Below, in pieces: positions 1 to 9,619 of a stretch of 27,902 nt of DNA (position 1 is its first letter; the number at the start of each line of letters is the position of its first letter). Made by a program: the position numbers and the translations under genes. The stretch comes from Candidatus Zixiibacteriota bacterium (GTDB taxonomy: Bacteria; Zixibacteria; MSB-5A5; GN15; PGXB01), in assembly GCA_024230695.1 (NCBI GenBank), contig JAAERC010000983.1, positions 1 to 27,902 of the forward strand, written 5' to 3'. The notes under the pieces were generated by a model. The model was not told the DNA's origin, did no database searches, and saw only the letters and a program-made list of their open reading frames with translations.

Positions 1-3000
1 AAGAAGCTGCTGATTGATATCAGCGATCTTTTGAGCCGCCTGTTCAATCTGGTCAAGATATTTAAGAGTCGGATGATCGTCTGGAAGTTCATCCCGGATA
101 AACTCGGGATAAGCAACCATCGGTGCCAGCAGATTATTGAAGTCGTGGGCCACCTGTCCTGCTATCGTACCGGCCGTCTCAAGTCGCTCTGCCCGTGATT
201 CCAACTCCTGTAAACGTTTGGTCTCTGATATATCCGATCCAAATGCCATCACTTCATCTTTAGAGAGTGCAACCGCATCTATAGATATCCAAATAAGTTT
301 TCCACTTTTAGTTATTACCTTGTATTCTCCCTTAGAACTGCCCTTTTCTTTTAAAATATCAAAATTGTTCTTAAACTTTTCAATATATTCTGGGTCAAGG
401 ACATCAATGGGCGATAATTGAAGAAGTTCTGATTCTGGATAACCCATAATTTTACACCCGGTATCGTTTACTTCAATAAATTTTGCATCAGAATTAATGA
501 TGAATATACCATCGGGTGCACTGCTAATATAAGTCCTGAGTTTTTCATCATTTTCCCTGAGAGCCACTTCTGCTCTTTTTCGCTCGGTGATGTCTTGTGC
601 AAAAACGGACAAACCAATTATTTTTTTATTATTATCGTATATAGGATTAAAATTAATTTCGAAAAACAAGCGTGAGTCTTCTCCTCCATAATCTTCTATA
701 ATAGTATGCCTGTCCCCGGTCAGTGCCCTATCATAATGAGCCTTCAGTCTCACAATATCCTCGTCCACTTGAATAATATCAAATATACTCAATCCCAATT
801 CGGGTTTGGTCCCATAAGCATTTATCATCGATTTTGAATGAGCTTTATTGAAATACAAATACCGATATTCCCTGTCAAGTGAAAGAATAATAGTATCCTT
901 TTGGCTTTCTAAACTGGATTCCAATAATACCTTATTTTGAAGAATCTTTTCCTCTGCCTTCTTACGCTCGGTGATATCCTGAGCCAATGTGAGAATGGCG
1001 TAAACCTTACCATTGGCATCTATCAACGGTGTGTTATGCCATTGACAGGAAATTAATGAACCATCTTTCCGAATATTGTTGTCTTTTTCAGAGTAATCAG
1101 CTACGTCGCCGACTTGAAGTTTTAGAAGCACATCTCCAACAAGGTGACGGACATCTTCCGGAACAATGAAATCTGCCGCATTTTTGCCTAACATTTCTTC
1201 TTTAGTGTAGCCAAATATACGTTCAGCTGCTTTATTCCATTCAAGTATTTTAAGATCCAGATCCCAAAGAATATATGCGTTTGGCATATTTGCGATGCTG
1301 TTTTGCAGTTCATTGTTAAGCTTTACAATTTTATTTTCGATCTGCTTACGCTCGGTGATGTCGACCCATTGACAAACAATATTGACTAGCTTGCCGTCGC
1401 TGTCTACGACTGGGAATAACGACACGTCGATATGATAATTGTGGCTTTCATCGAATTTGATACCTCCAGAATCGGAAACATTCCATATCATATCAAAACG
1501 AACAGCTTCATGCTTTTCGAATACGGATTTGACTTGTGGCATCAGGTTCTGCTTAACAAGGTTTTCATCCTTGAGCACATTGTAATTTCCAATCAACTGT
1601 TCATCCGTCAGCCCCATTGTATCACGCAATGAACGGTTTGACCTGATCATCACTCCTTCTGAATTAGAAACCCACATGGCAAATGGGCTCATATCTACAA
1701 TTCTATCAAGAAAAGTTGTGGTTGCTGTGAGTTTTTTTTCTGCCAGCTTGCGCTCGGTGATATCAATACATGTTCCGAAGAGCTTTATCGCCTTACCGTC
1801 CCGGTAATCTATTCGCCCATTCGTCTGCACATGAATCACTTCACCGTCTTTACATATGAGCCGATACTCGTTTGGCGTCAGAATTTCCTGTCCGTATGCG
1901 AGATTGTCTGTCAACCATTTGGTTACGCGTTCGAGATCATCAGGATGATGAATAGCGACATTGACCTTTTCATAGTCAATTATTTCGTTCTTGTCATACT
2001 TTAGAAGCTCGTACATCCCTTCTGACCAAGTAGCTTTCCCAGAGGGTATATCCCAAATAAAATCACCAATTCCCGCTATAACTTGGGATTGGTGCAACCG
2101 CTCTTCACTCTCCCGTAATGAATTCTCTGTCTGCTTGCGTTTGGTTGTTTCGACAAGAGAGAATATCAAACCTTCAACGTCCCCTTGTTTCCCCTTAACC
2201 GGACAAAGAGACCAATCCCAATAGGTAACGCCTAATTCAGGTTGATCAGGAAAAGAAAAAGGTTTATCTTTTATATGAAACGGTTCTCCGGTATCACGCA
2301 CTTTTTTAAAGATAGCTTCATTTTCAGCATTAGGATATAGATCAAAATGGTTCTTGCCTATCATTTCGTTCGGTTTATAACCACATGTATCAGAATAGGT
2401 CTTATTAACACGGACAAAGTTGAAGTCTCGGTCGAGATACACCAGATGTATATCTTTTGCTCCGTTCATAACCTCCTGCAGAATATTGCGTTCCCTTAAA
2501 AGCTCATCTCCCGCCAGTTTACGCTCGGTGATGTCTGAGCAAAAGGCCATAAACCGATCTTCCGAGATGGTCACGGCCTCCAACGAAGCCCATATGATTG
2601 TCCCGTCTTTTCGTCTCAGCCTGAATTCAAGTTTAACTGAACCTGATTTTTGTAAATCTTTAAGGCTTTCCGATGGTATGTCATCATCAGATGCCACAAT
2701 ATCCGGTATGGACATACTGGTTAATTCAGACTCAGAATAACCAGTCAACTTGCATGCGGCCTGGTTGACTTCAACATAAAAACCCCGGGCATCAACAATA
2801 AAAATACCATCTGGAGCATGGCTGATATATTTCCGAAATTTCTCCTCACTGACCAGCACTTGTTTCGTTTTATCAAGCTCTCGTTTTCTGGTCAAGCCTA
2901 TTTCGCTTAGCATCGAAGCCAAATTCACAAGAACATCAAGCAGTAGCAAATGCTTCTCCTCAGGGAACACAGGTATGCTTTTAAATGCCTTCATGTATGC

Positions 3001-3432
3001 TTTTTGATCAAAGCCAAAAGTTTCAGCCTGTTTGCGGAAAAGCTTTTCGGTCTCTTTGGTTGGTGACACACTGAAAAACTGTCCGGTAAAAACATTGGCG
3101 ACATGGACACCATCAACAATAACTGGTGAGGATGAATCGACTAACCCTCTTGGACATTTGTAGATGCAGTATTTCTTCCCCTCGCCGATCATTTTTGTCA
3201 GGCAGGTATCGCTTTCAATACAATCTTTTTCAGATTCAGGGTTTTTTCGGTGGAAATCAGTGCATATTTTTTGCCAGCCTGATCCGGTAAGTATTTCCCC
3301 ATCGGTAGTTACTATCGCAGAGGGGAGTCTAAAAGCAGAGTAGAGCGTGTCAGTGAAACTCTGTAATGTTTTCACGTCTACGAGCTCTTTGAAGGAATAG
3401 TTCTTGACAAGGGTTTCTTTATTTTCAGTCAT
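1..3432 (-). CDS. PocR-multi-PAS sensor histidine kinase (3' end outside window)
   Basis: The frame stays open from the start to the left edge (about 1,144 codons), so the C-terminus is missing. In order it encodes a PocR-type ligand-binding domain, seven PAS domains (approximate DNA positions 2835-2535, 2460-2150, 2090-1755, 1695-1360, 1295-975, 920-590 and 525-215) and the beginning of a kinase core with an AGQVAHDFNNLL H-box; the phosphoacceptor His codon is at 145-147. The ATPase domain, and a receiver if there is one, must lie to the left. No membrane segment was seen, so it should be a cytoplasmic sensor. I chose the ATG at 3432 because AAGGGG lies 8 nt upstream of it; an in-frame ATG at 3450 has poorer spacing. 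The first ~310 residues differ from the receptor at 7076-9619 at only about 17 positions by eye. The ligand is unknown; PocR is named after the Salmonella propanediol-utilisation regulator. Confidence 0.9.
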   Translation of the reverse strand, partial: MTENKETLVKNYSFKELVDVKTLQSFTDTLYSAFRLPSAIVTTDGEILTGSGWQKICTDFHRKNPESEKDCIESDTCLTKMIGEGKKYCIYKCPRGLVDSSSPVIVDGVHVANVFTGQFFSVSPTKETEKLFRKQAETFGFDQKAYMKAFKSIPVFPEEKHLLLLDVLVNLASMLSEIGLTRKRELDKTKQVLVSEEKFRKYISHAPDGIFIVDARGFYVEVNQAACKLTGYSESELTSMSIPDIVASDDDIPSESLKDLQKSGSVKLEFRLRRKDGTIIWASLEAVTISEDRFMAFCSDITERKLAGDELLRERNILQEVMNGAKDIHLVYLDRDFNFVRVNKTYSDTCGYKPNEMIGKNHFDLYPNAENEAIFKKVRDTGEPFHIKDKPFSFPDQPELGVTYWDWSLCPVKGKQGDVEGLIFSLVETTKRKQTENSLRESEERLHQSQVIAGIGDFIWDIPSGKATWSEGMYELLKYDKNEIIDYEKVNVAIHHPDDLERVTKWLTDNLAYGQEILTPNEYRLICKDGEVIHVQTNGRIDYRDGKAIKLFGTCIDITERKLAEKKLTATTTFLDRIVDMSPFAMWVSNSEGVMIRSNRSLRDTMGLTDEQLIGNYNVLKDENLVKQNLMPQVKSVFEKHEAVRFDMIWNVSDSGGIKFDESHNYHIDVSLFPVVDSDGKLVNIVCQWVDITERKQIENKIVKLNNELQNSIANMPNAYILWDLDLKILEWNKAAERIFGYTKEEMLGKNAADFIVPEDVRHLVGDVLLKLQVGDVADYSEKDNNIRKDGSLISCQWHNTPLIDANGKVYAILTLAQDITERKKAEEKILQNKVLLESSLESQKDTIILSLDREYRYLYFNKAHSKSMINAYGTKPELGLSIFDIIQVDEDIVRLKAHYDRALTGDRHTIIEDYGGEDSRLFFEINFNPIYDNNKKIIGLSVFAQDITERKRAEVALRENDEKLRTYISSAPDGIFIINSDAKFIEVNDTGCKIMGYPESELLQLSPIDVLDPEYIEKFKNNFDILKEKGSSKGEYKVITKSGKLIWISIDAVALSKDEVMAFGSDISETKRLQELESRAERLETAGTIAGQVAHDFNNLLAPMVAYPEFIRDELPDDHPTLKYLDQIEQAAQKIADINQQLL
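581..958 (-). repeat. Duplicated PAS block C, copy 1
   Basis: It encodes the PAS module containing ILSLDREYRYLYFNKAHSK and matches 8325-8702 at a constant offset of 7,744 bp with only scattered substitutions. Here block C follows block B, the reverse of the order in the other receptor. Confidence 0.88.
971..1338 (-). repeat. Duplicated PAS block B, copy 1
   Basis: It encodes the PAS module starting NMPNAYILWDLDLKILEW and matches 7947-8314 at a constant offset of 6,976 bp. Here block B precedes block C in the direction of translation. Confidence 0.85.
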
Positions 3433-3582
3433 GTCCAGTACCCCTTTCATTTAATTCCTTTAAAAATTGTTTCTTTACTTTTCTGCGATCAATTATACTT
3501 GATTCATTTCGCAATTTCAACGATAATTGCAATGCTCCTAATTTATGTTGAATTTTGATGAAATCAACAAGAAAACGCCCTT
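2517..3582 (-). repeat. Duplicated block A, copy 1 (promoter + PocR + first PAS)
   Basis: This segment aligns with 8704-9769 at a constant offset of 6,187 bp with no indel at the points checked (promoter, start codon, PAS interior). It covers the upstream region, the PocR domain and the first PAS. Homology fades just past 3582, upstream of the promoter. Confidence 0.85.
3492..3520 (-). promoter_or_regulatory. sigma70-like promoter of the PocR kinase gene
   Basis: On the minus strand TTGAAA (3520-3515) is followed after exactly 17 nt by a perfect TATAAT (3497-3492), about 60 nt before the start codon. The same promoter, with one spacer difference, lies upstream of the paralogous receptor at 9679-9707. 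Confidence 0.7.
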
Positions 3583-3602
3583 ACTAAATATTAAATAATC
3601 AG

Positions 3603-3633
3603 TAAAGCCGAGGAATAAAATCCCTCGGCTTTA
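3603..3633 (-). terminator. Hairpin terminator downstream of the MCP gene
   Basis: An 11-bp perfect inverted repeat (TAAAGCCGAGG / CCTCGGCTTTA) with a 9-nt AT-rich loop starts 25 nt after the MCP stop. The T-tract on the minus strand is short and interrupted, so efficiency is uncertain. Confidence 0.65.
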
Positions 3634-3658
3634 TAATGGTAACGGTGATGAAAATTAT

Positions 3659-5749
3659 CTAAAACTCGGCCATCTCCTTTTCGTCAAGAGGGATAACTTC
3701 ATCGGCAGTCTGTATCAAAGCAGATTTCTCCGAAGCGGTTTTCTGCGCTTTGCCTTTCCACGCTGTCAGTTTCTGTAAGGCATTTTTTTTCGATGATTTG
3801 GCATGATCCCAATCACGTTTGGATGTTGAGAGATTCTCATCCTTATTGGAACCAACCAACGACATAAGATTATTTACTACACTTGTCATCTGTTCTGCCT
3901 GCGATGATAATTCTTCCGCGTTGGCAGCATTCTGCTGGGTGACCTGATCCATTTGACCAACAGCTGTATTCAACTGTTCAACACCCTGTGACTGTTCGTC
4001 ACTGGCGGCAGAAACCTCACTCATCAGATCAGTTGTTTTCTGAATACCGCCGGTTATGTTTTTGAGAATCTCAAGCAATTCGTTGGCTGATCTCACACCT
4101 TCTTCGGCATTCGTTTGTGAACCTTCAATAAGCGAACTGGTATCTTTGGCAGCTTCGGCTGAACGCTGAGCTAGATTACGCACCTCTTCAGCAACAACGG
4201 CAAAACCTTTACCTGCTTCACCGGCACGAGCCGCTTCAACGGCGGCATTAAGTGCTAAAAGATTGGTCTGGAAAGCGATCTCATCGATGACTTTGATAAT
4301 CTTAGCGGTTTCATCGGATGATTTCTTGATTTCCTGCATCGCATCAGACATTGAGTTCATTGCTCTCATACCTTTTTCAGTCTCGTCACTCGCTGTAGAT
4401 GCCAACGAGTTAGCCTGTTTCGTATTATCGGCGTTTTGCTTGGTCATACTGGCCATCTCTTCCAATGAGGATGAAGTTTCCTCAAGCGAAGAGGCTTGCT
4501 CGGATGATCCTTCGGCAAGAGCCTGACTGGCGGTTCCAACTTGATCGCTTCCGTTATTTAAATTATTAATTATATCCTTGAATGTTAGACGTGTCGCATT
4601 CAATTCCTTTGCACTGAAAGATTTTAACCCGCCAAATATAGATTTGAAAGGATTAACAATACTACGGGTTAGGAAGAGCGAAATAACAAGGGATAAGGCA
4701 ATAATTAAAATTGAACCAAAGATTATTACCATTGATGTATTGGTTACGGTCTCCTGAGCATATACCTGTCTTTCTTCCATCAGAGCCTGCTCTCTATCCT
4801 TAAAAGTAGCAATCTGACCTCGGAATTTGTCAAAATATACTTTACCTCGGGCCTCGCCAACGAGGTCAGCCATGTCATCCATTGTTTTGGCATTACCAAT
4901 ATCGCGGCGAAGCTGTATTATCGGTTCTGTTACTTTGGATACCCATTCGCTAATATTAGATTCGATTTCGCCCAAAAGTTTGACTTGGGCCGGATTATCA
5001 TTAACTGTTGTCTTAAGACTACTTACTTTTTCCTTGAATAATTTTGACCCTTCATTGTAAGGGTTAAGAAATTCCTCTTTGCCCGCCAACAAAAAGCCGC
5101 GCATTCCGGTTTCCATATTAACCGCTTGTTCAAGAATTTCTTCAGCCTCGCGAATTACTTCATAAGTATGAATCAACCAATCGGACCCATCATTATTTGA
5201 CGATTTAGAATTCCTACGTTCATTTAGTAATTTATCTTCTCTCTCAATAAAGGTCGCAATCTGTCCCCGGAATTTATCAAAGTAGACTTTGCCCTTTGCC
5301 TCACCAACAGCTGCCGCCATATCATTCATTGTTTTGGCGTCGCCAATTTCGGCACGAAGCTGTATTGCCGGTTCGGTAACATTGGCAACCCAATCACCAA
5401 TATTATCTTCAATGTCGTTTAGAAGCTCGACCTGTGCCGGGTTATCATTAACAGTTGCTTTCAATTCATTTAAATAATTGGTGAAATTTTTCTGACCGCT
5501 TCTATACGGATCAAGGAAACCATCATCACCGGCCAATAAATAGCCGCGCATCCCGGTTTCCATATCAACCGCCGATTCCTCGATAGCGCTTGCTTCGGCA
5601 ATAACGTTATGGGTGTGATCCACCCGTTCACTTGATTGTTTCAACGAATTAATACTATTAATACTTATAAACCCCAGAACGGCAAACAAGACTAATGTTA
5701 GACCGCTGCCAAACAATATTTTGGCTTTTAAGGATAAGTTTTTTAACAT
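3659..5749 (-). CDS. Methyl-accepting chemotaxis protein with tandem CHASE3-like sensor domains
   Basis: This 696-residue transmembrane chemoreceptor should signal to CheA/CheW. TM1 is near residues 11-31 and TM2 near 338-360. Between them are two copies of a CHASE3-like helical domain (about 40-178 and 195-327); [15 protein letters not shown] is identical in both, 149 residues apart. A full HAMP domain is not evident: TM2 is followed by only about 40 residues before the long helical hairpin. The signalling tip (about 489-524) contains the conserved [21 protein letters not shown] motif. No CheR/CheB-tethering pentapeptide is seen at the C-terminus, which ends EMAEF. The gene lies 39 bp downstream of the porin on the same strand, with an AAGG ribosome site, so the two are probably co-transcribed. 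No other chemotaxis genes are in view. Confidence 0.95.
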   Translation of the reverse strand: MLKNLSLKAKILFGSGLTLVLFAVLGFISINSINSLKQSSERVDHTHNVIAEASAIEESAVDMETGMRGYLLAGDDGFLDPYRSGQKNFTNYLNELKATVNDNPAQVELLNDIEDNIGDWVANVTEPAIQLRAEIGDAKTMNDMAAAVGEAKGKVYFDKFRGQIATFIEREDKLLNERRNSKSSNNDGSDWLIHTYEVIREAEEILEQAVNMETGMRGFLLAGKEEFLNPYNEGSKLFKEKVSSLKTTVNDNPAQVKLLGEIESNISEWVSKVTEPIIQLRRDIGNAKTMDDMADLVGEARGKVYFDKFRGQIATFKDREQALMEERQVYAQETVTNTSMVIIFGSILIIALSLVISLFLTRSIVNPFKSIFGGLKSFSAKELNATRLTFKDIINNLNNGSDQVGTASQALAEGSSEQASSLEETSSSLEEMASMTKQNADNTKQANSLASTASDETEKGMRAMNSMSDAMQEIKKSSDETAKIIKVIDEIAFQTNLLALNAAVEAARAGEAGKGFAVVAEEVRNLAQRSAEAAKDTSSLIEGSQTNAEEGVRSANELLEILKNITGGIQKTTDLMSEVSAASDEQSQGVEQLNTAVGQMDQVTQQNAANAEELSSQAEQMTSVVNNLMSLVGSNKDENLSTSKRDWDHAKSSKKNALQKLTAWKGKAQKTASEKSALIQTADEVIPLDEKEMAEF

Positions 5750-5788
5750 AATAATTACCTTATTAATTAAATTGTTTAATCTATTTGT

Positions 5789-6784
5789 TTAAAATTCGGC
5801 CACCAACTGGAATACATTTGTATTATTGGCACTGTCCTTGTTTATAGTTGTCTCAAAACGAAGCTCAATTGTTTCGCTTACATCCCAGCCAGCTCCAGCG
5901 CTGACACGGTTTACCCATTCGGCACCATCCGCTTGGAATGAACCGTATCGGCCAACAAGAAAGGTTTTACCAAAGCTGTAGGAAGATTGGAAATAATATC
6001 CCTTATTTGTTTCCATCTCAATTGAACGGTTGAGCGAATGATTAATGTACTCACCTTTAAGATTAAGTTTATCCTGCCAGTTATATTGGAAATCACCACC
6101 AAACAAAATCATTTCACTTTGGTTCGATTCATTGATACCGGTTGCCCAGGAACTGCCAATTTCAAGATCAGGAATTGGAGTTATGCCAATTCTTCCACCA
6201 AAAGCATTGGCCGGAGTTGTGTTGACTTCATCACCGATTGATAGACTCAAAGTCAAAGCATGAGCGGCATCGCTGACGGTATAAGAAGACTCAAAACCAT
6301 TTACCCAGAAAACAACAAAATTACCATATTGTGATTTCGCCTGAAACCTTGTTCCATAATCGCCCCAATTGCCATGTGTCAAACTGACAACGTTTGGTCT
6401 GGAAACCAGCTTGCGCTTCGGAGCCGGATTGACCATGTAATCGATCCCAAAGGGGACGTCAAATTTACCGGCATAAACTCCTACCCAGTTTACAAAATTC
6501 TTGTCGTTTTTATAAAGACCAATGGCTATTTCTGCGACAGCTAATTTAAAACTGCCATCGGACTGATTATAAGCCGTGACGATAGTTCCATTTGCATTTT
6601 TTGATAATTGTTTTTTAAATGCAATTTCCACATGATTCATTGAAAAATCAGTTTTGTCATCACTTGATGTATTGTAATTTCCGACTACATCAAGAAAACC
6701 CGAGATTTCCAATTCTTGTCCGTAGATGTTTGACGCGGCCAAGCCGAGAATCAATACGGTTAAGATTGTGATAAATTTCCTCAT
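5789..6784 (-). CDS. Outer-membrane porin-like beta-barrel protein
   Basis: This is a 331-residue protein with a Sec signal peptide (MRKFITILTVLILGLAAS, cleavage near IYGQ) followed by alternating amphipathic strands rich in Gly, Tyr and Trp, ending in VAEF. A terminal Phe is the usual recognition signal for barrel assembly by BamA. The pattern suggests a phosphate-selective-porin-like (OprO/OprP) or similar barrel of 14-16 strands; the substrate cannot be read from sequence. I chose the ATG at 6784 because GAGGAGGGG lies just upstream and the signal peptide begins there; an in-frame upstream start at 6838 would place 18 polar residues before it. It is the first gene of an operon with the MCP. 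The upstream region carries repeated GGGGTA motifs that may bind the neighbouring LuxR-type receptor. Confidence 0.85.
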   Translation of the reverse strand: MRKFITILTVLILGLAASNIYGQELEISGFLDVVGNYNTSSDDKTDFSMNHVEIAFKKQLSKNANGTIVTAYNQSDGSFKLAVAEIAIGLYKNDKNFVNWVGVYAGKFDVPFGIDYMVNPAPKRKLVSRPNVVSLTHGNWGDYGTRFQAKSQYGNFVVFWVNGFESSYTVSDAAHALTLSLSIGDEVNTTPANAFGGRIGITPIPDLEIGSSWATGINESNQSEMILFGGDFQYNWQDKLNLKGEYINHSLNRSIEMETNKGYYFQSSYSFGKTFLVGRYGSFQADGAEWVNRVSAGAGWDVSETIELRFETTINKDSANNTNVFQLVAEF

Positions 6785-7075
6785 TGTTTCCCCTCCTCTT
6801 TCATCATTATGGTTATATTTAGATAAGTGTAATTTCATTTGTAATCCCCCTTTTCACGATATCGAATCAATAAAATATATTGATCCTATTATCCCTCTAA
6901 ATATTTTTGCCTACGCCTTAAGGATTCGACTAAAATAGATTTATATCGAGGGGGTATAAACGGGCACATTTGGGGTACTAATAATACCCTCCAGACGCAT
7001 GTTTTATGGGGACCTATTCGAGTAGCCTTGGGGTATATAAAACACCCTTATTGAGAGAGGGGATTGCTACAATGA
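6785..7075 (-). promoter_or_regulatory. Porin-MCP control region with clustered GGGGTA motifs
   Basis: Between the porin start and the stop of the LuxR-type gene, GGGGTA occurs at 6951, 6972 and 7030, with a related GGGGAC at 7008. Spacings are 21, 36 and 22 bp. The motif at 6973-6977 has an inverted partner TACCC at 6985-6989 (7-nt gap), and the one at 7030 is followed by ACCC at 7044-7047. LuxR/FixJ-type domains usually bind short inverted or direct repeats, so these are candidate operator sites; that is inference. I could not fix a convincing -35/-10 pair. No gene is seen here. Confidence 0.4.
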
Positions 7076-9619
7076 TTAGTTGTTAGGTAGCGATTTTAGG
7101 TGTGAGGACAAGTTAACCTTATGCCCAGCAATACCTAATTTCTTTCTGATTGATTTTCGATGTTTGATAACAGTTTGATCAGATATATTTAATGTGTTTG
7201 CAATATCCTTTGATGACAATCCGACTTTGATCATGTTGCTAATCTCTATTTCACGAGAAGTAAGTGATGTAAACCTCTTTTCCAATTTAGAAATAAATGG
7301 TTCAGTAATATCAAATAAACTATTTTCTATAAGCCTGATATAGTCTTTTCCAGTAGAATCCACCTTTTCTTCAAGTCTATTCAAAATCGGCAAAATTGTC
7401 CGGTCTACATTGGCCTGCATTAAAAGAGCCATTTGTTTCTTTTCATCACCCATGTGGTTCATTATCTCTTTTAAGGCCATATTTTTACTTCTCAGAGCAA
7501 CCTGTTCTGTAATAAGTTGAGTGTGCGTCTCCTGCAATTTATTCTTGGCTTCTTTACTCTTGGTTATATCCTGAAGGACCCCTGTCATAAAATCAATATT
7601 GCCCTCATTGTCCAAGACAAAATTCTGAGAGCCATTGACATATTTCACTTTTCCGGTTTTTGTCACAATGCGGTATTCAAAGTCAAATGGTTGTTTTGAT
7701 GTGAGTAGTTTTTCAATGTTTTCCTGAACATAGCTTAAATCATCAGGATAAGTCAGAGACATAACTGTCTCAAATTGCCCATCAAATTCATCAGGCTCCA
7801 ATTCATGTATTCTGCATAAATTATCCGACCAAGTTATATCATTTGTTTTCAAATGCCAGCTCCAACTGCCCATATCTGCAATTTGCTGAGCTTCCTTTAA
7901 TAGTCTTTCACTCTCTGCAAGATTTTCAGCGGCTTTTTTATGATTGGTGATATCCTGAGCCAATGTGAGAATGGCGTAAACCTTACCATTCGTATCTGCT
8001 AACGGTGTGTTATGCCATTGACAGGTAATCAATGAACCATCTTTGCGAATACTGTTGTTTTTTTCCGAGTAATCAGCTACCTCGCCGATTTGAAGTTTCT
8101 TGAGCACATCTCCTACGAGGTGACGATCATCTTTTGGAACAATATAATCTACAGCGTTTTTGCCTATTATTTCCTCTTTGGTATAACCGAATATACTTTC
8201 GGCGGTTTTATTCCATTCGAGAATCTTAAGATCTAGATCCCATAGAATATATGCGTTTGGCATATTCTCGATGCTGTTTTGTCTTTCATTGCTTAACTTT
8301 ACAAGTTTTTCCTCATTCTTCTTTCGCTCGGTGATATCCTGTGCAAAAACGGACAAACCAATTATTTTTTTATCATCATTGTATATAGGATTAAAATTAA
8401 TTTCGAAAAACAAGCGTGAGTCTTCTCCTCCATAATCTTCAATAATAGTATGCCCGTCCCCCGCCAGTACCCTATCATAATGAGCCTTCAGTCTCACAAT
8501 ATCCTCGTCCACTTGAATAATATCAAATATACTCAATCCCAATTCGGGCTTGGTCCCATACGCATTTATCATCGATTTTGAATGAGCTCTATTGAAATAC
8601 AAATACCGATATTCCCTGTCAAGTGAAAGAATATTAGTATCCTTTTGGCTTTCTAAACTGGATTCCAATAATACCTTATTTTGAAGAATCTTTTCTTCTG
8701 CCAGCCTGCGCTCGGCGATGTCTGAGCAAAAGGCCATAAACCGATCTTCTGAGATGGTCACGGCCTCCAACGAAGCCCATATGATTGTCCCGTCTTTTCG
8801 TCTCAGCCTGAATTCAAATTTAACTGAACCTGATTTTTGTAAATCTTTAAGGCTTTCCGATGGTTTGTCATCATCAGATGCCACAATATCCGGTATGGAC
8901 ATACTGGTTAATTCAGACTCAGAATAACCAGTCAACTTGCATGCGGCCTGGTTGACTTCAACATAAAAACCCCGGGCATCAACAATAAAAATACCGTCTG
9001 GAGCATGGCTGATATATTTCCGAAATTTATCCTCACTGACCAGCACTTGTCTCGTTTTATCAAGCTCTCGTTTTCTGGCCAAACCTATTTCGCTTAGCAT
9101 CGATGCCAAATTCACAAGGACATCAAGCAGTAGCAAATGCTTCTCCTCAGGGAACACCGGTATGCTTTTAAATGCCTCCATGTAAGCTTTCTGATCGACG
9201 CCAAAAGTTTTGGCCTGTTTGCGAAAAAGCTTTTCGGTCTCTTTGGTTGGTGACACACTGAAAAACTGCCCTGTAAAAACATTGGCGACATGGACACCAT
9301 CAACAATAACTGGTGAGGATGAATCGACTAATCCTCTTGGACATTTGTAGATGCAGTATTTCTTCCCCTCGCCGATCATTTTTGTCAGACAGGTATCGCT
9401 TTCAATACAATCTTTTTCAGATTCAGGGTTTTTTCGGTGGAAATCGGTGCATATTTTTTGCCAGCCTGACCCAGTAAGTATTTCCCCATCGGTAGTTATT
9501 ATGGCAGAAGGGAGCCCAAAACCTGAATAGAGCGTGTCAGTGAATTTCTGTAACGTTTTCACGTCTACGAGCTCTTTGAAGGAATAGTTCTTAACAAGGG
9601 TTTCATTATTTTCAGTCAT
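7076..9619 (-). CDS. PocR-PAS4-LuxR sensory transcription regulator
   Basis: This ~847-residue protein joins sensing and DNA binding in one chain. An N-terminal PocR domain (about 11-184) contains Cys57, Cys71, Cys77, Cys89 and Cys93 in a cluster. Four PAS domains follow (about 199-307, 320-429, 449-557 and 578-686), then a helical linker (690-780) and a LuxR-type helix-turn-helix (about 783-834, containing SSKDIANTLNISDQTVIKHR). No kinase or receiver domain is present, so PAS/PocR sensing probably acts directly on the DNA-binding end. I chose the ATG at 9619 because AAGGGG lies 8 nt upstream; an in-frame ATG at 9637 is possible. It faces the porin-MCP operon and is the obvious candidate regulator of it. 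Its PocR, first PAS and two further PAS modules are near-duplicates of parts of the kinase at 1-3432, but the two extra modules are in swapped order. Confidence 0.93.
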   Translation of the reverse strand: MTENNETLVKNYSFKELVDVKTLQKFTDTLYSGFGLPSAIITTDGEILTGSGWQKICTDFHRKNPESEKDCIESDTCLTKMIGEGKKYCIYKCPRGLVDSSSPVIVDGVHVANVFTGQFFSVSPTKETEKLFRKQAKTFGVDQKAYMEAFKSIPVFPEEKHLLLLDVLVNLASMLSEIGLARKRELDKTRQVLVSEDKFRKYISHAPDGIFIVDARGFYVEVNQAACKLTGYSESELTSMSIPDIVASDDDKPSESLKDLQKSGSVKFEFRLRRKDGTIIWASLEAVTISEDRFMAFCSDIAERRLAEEKILQNKVLLESSLESQKDTNILSLDREYRYLYFNRAHSKSMINAYGTKPELGLSIFDIIQVDEDIVRLKAHYDRVLAGDGHTIIEDYGGEDSRLFFEINFNPIYNDDKKIIGLSVFAQDITERKKNEEKLVKLSNERQNSIENMPNAYILWDLDLKILEWNKTAESIFGYTKEEIIGKNAVDYIVPKDDRHLVGDVLKKLQIGEVADYSEKNNSIRKDGSLITCQWHNTPLADTNGKVYAILTLAQDITNHKKAAENLAESERLLKEAQQIADMGSWSWHLKTNDITWSDNLCRIHELEPDEFDGQFETVMSLTYPDDLSYVQENIEKLLTSKQPFDFEYRIVTKTGKVKYVNGSQNFVLDNEGNIDFMTGVLQDITKSKEAKNKLQETHTQLITEQVALRSKNMALKEIMNHMGDEKKQMALLMQANVDRTILPILNRLEEKVDSTGKDYIRLIENSLFDITEPFISKLEKRFTSLTSREIEISNMIKVGLSSKDIANTLNISDQTVIKHRKSIRKKLGIAGHKVNLSSHLKSLPNN
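7947..8314 (-). repeat. Duplicated PAS block B, copy 2
   Basis: Partner of 971-1338. In this gene block B follows block C. Confidence 0.85.
8325..8702 (-). repeat. Duplicated PAS block C, copy 2
   Basis: Partner of 581-958. In this gene block C directly follows block A. Confidence 0.88.

Noticed and set aside
137..2740. Several plus-strand open frames across the PocR kinase gene
   Set aside because: They lie opposite a continuous, well-conserved minus-strand coding frame and have no ribosome sites; one recurs at 8718-8927 only because the DNA block is duplicated.
4740..5330. Direct repeat of ~447 bp inside the MCP gene as a possible mobile or assembly artefact
   Set aside because: It encodes in-frame tandem sensor domains with many diverged positions, so it is a genuine old internal duplication.
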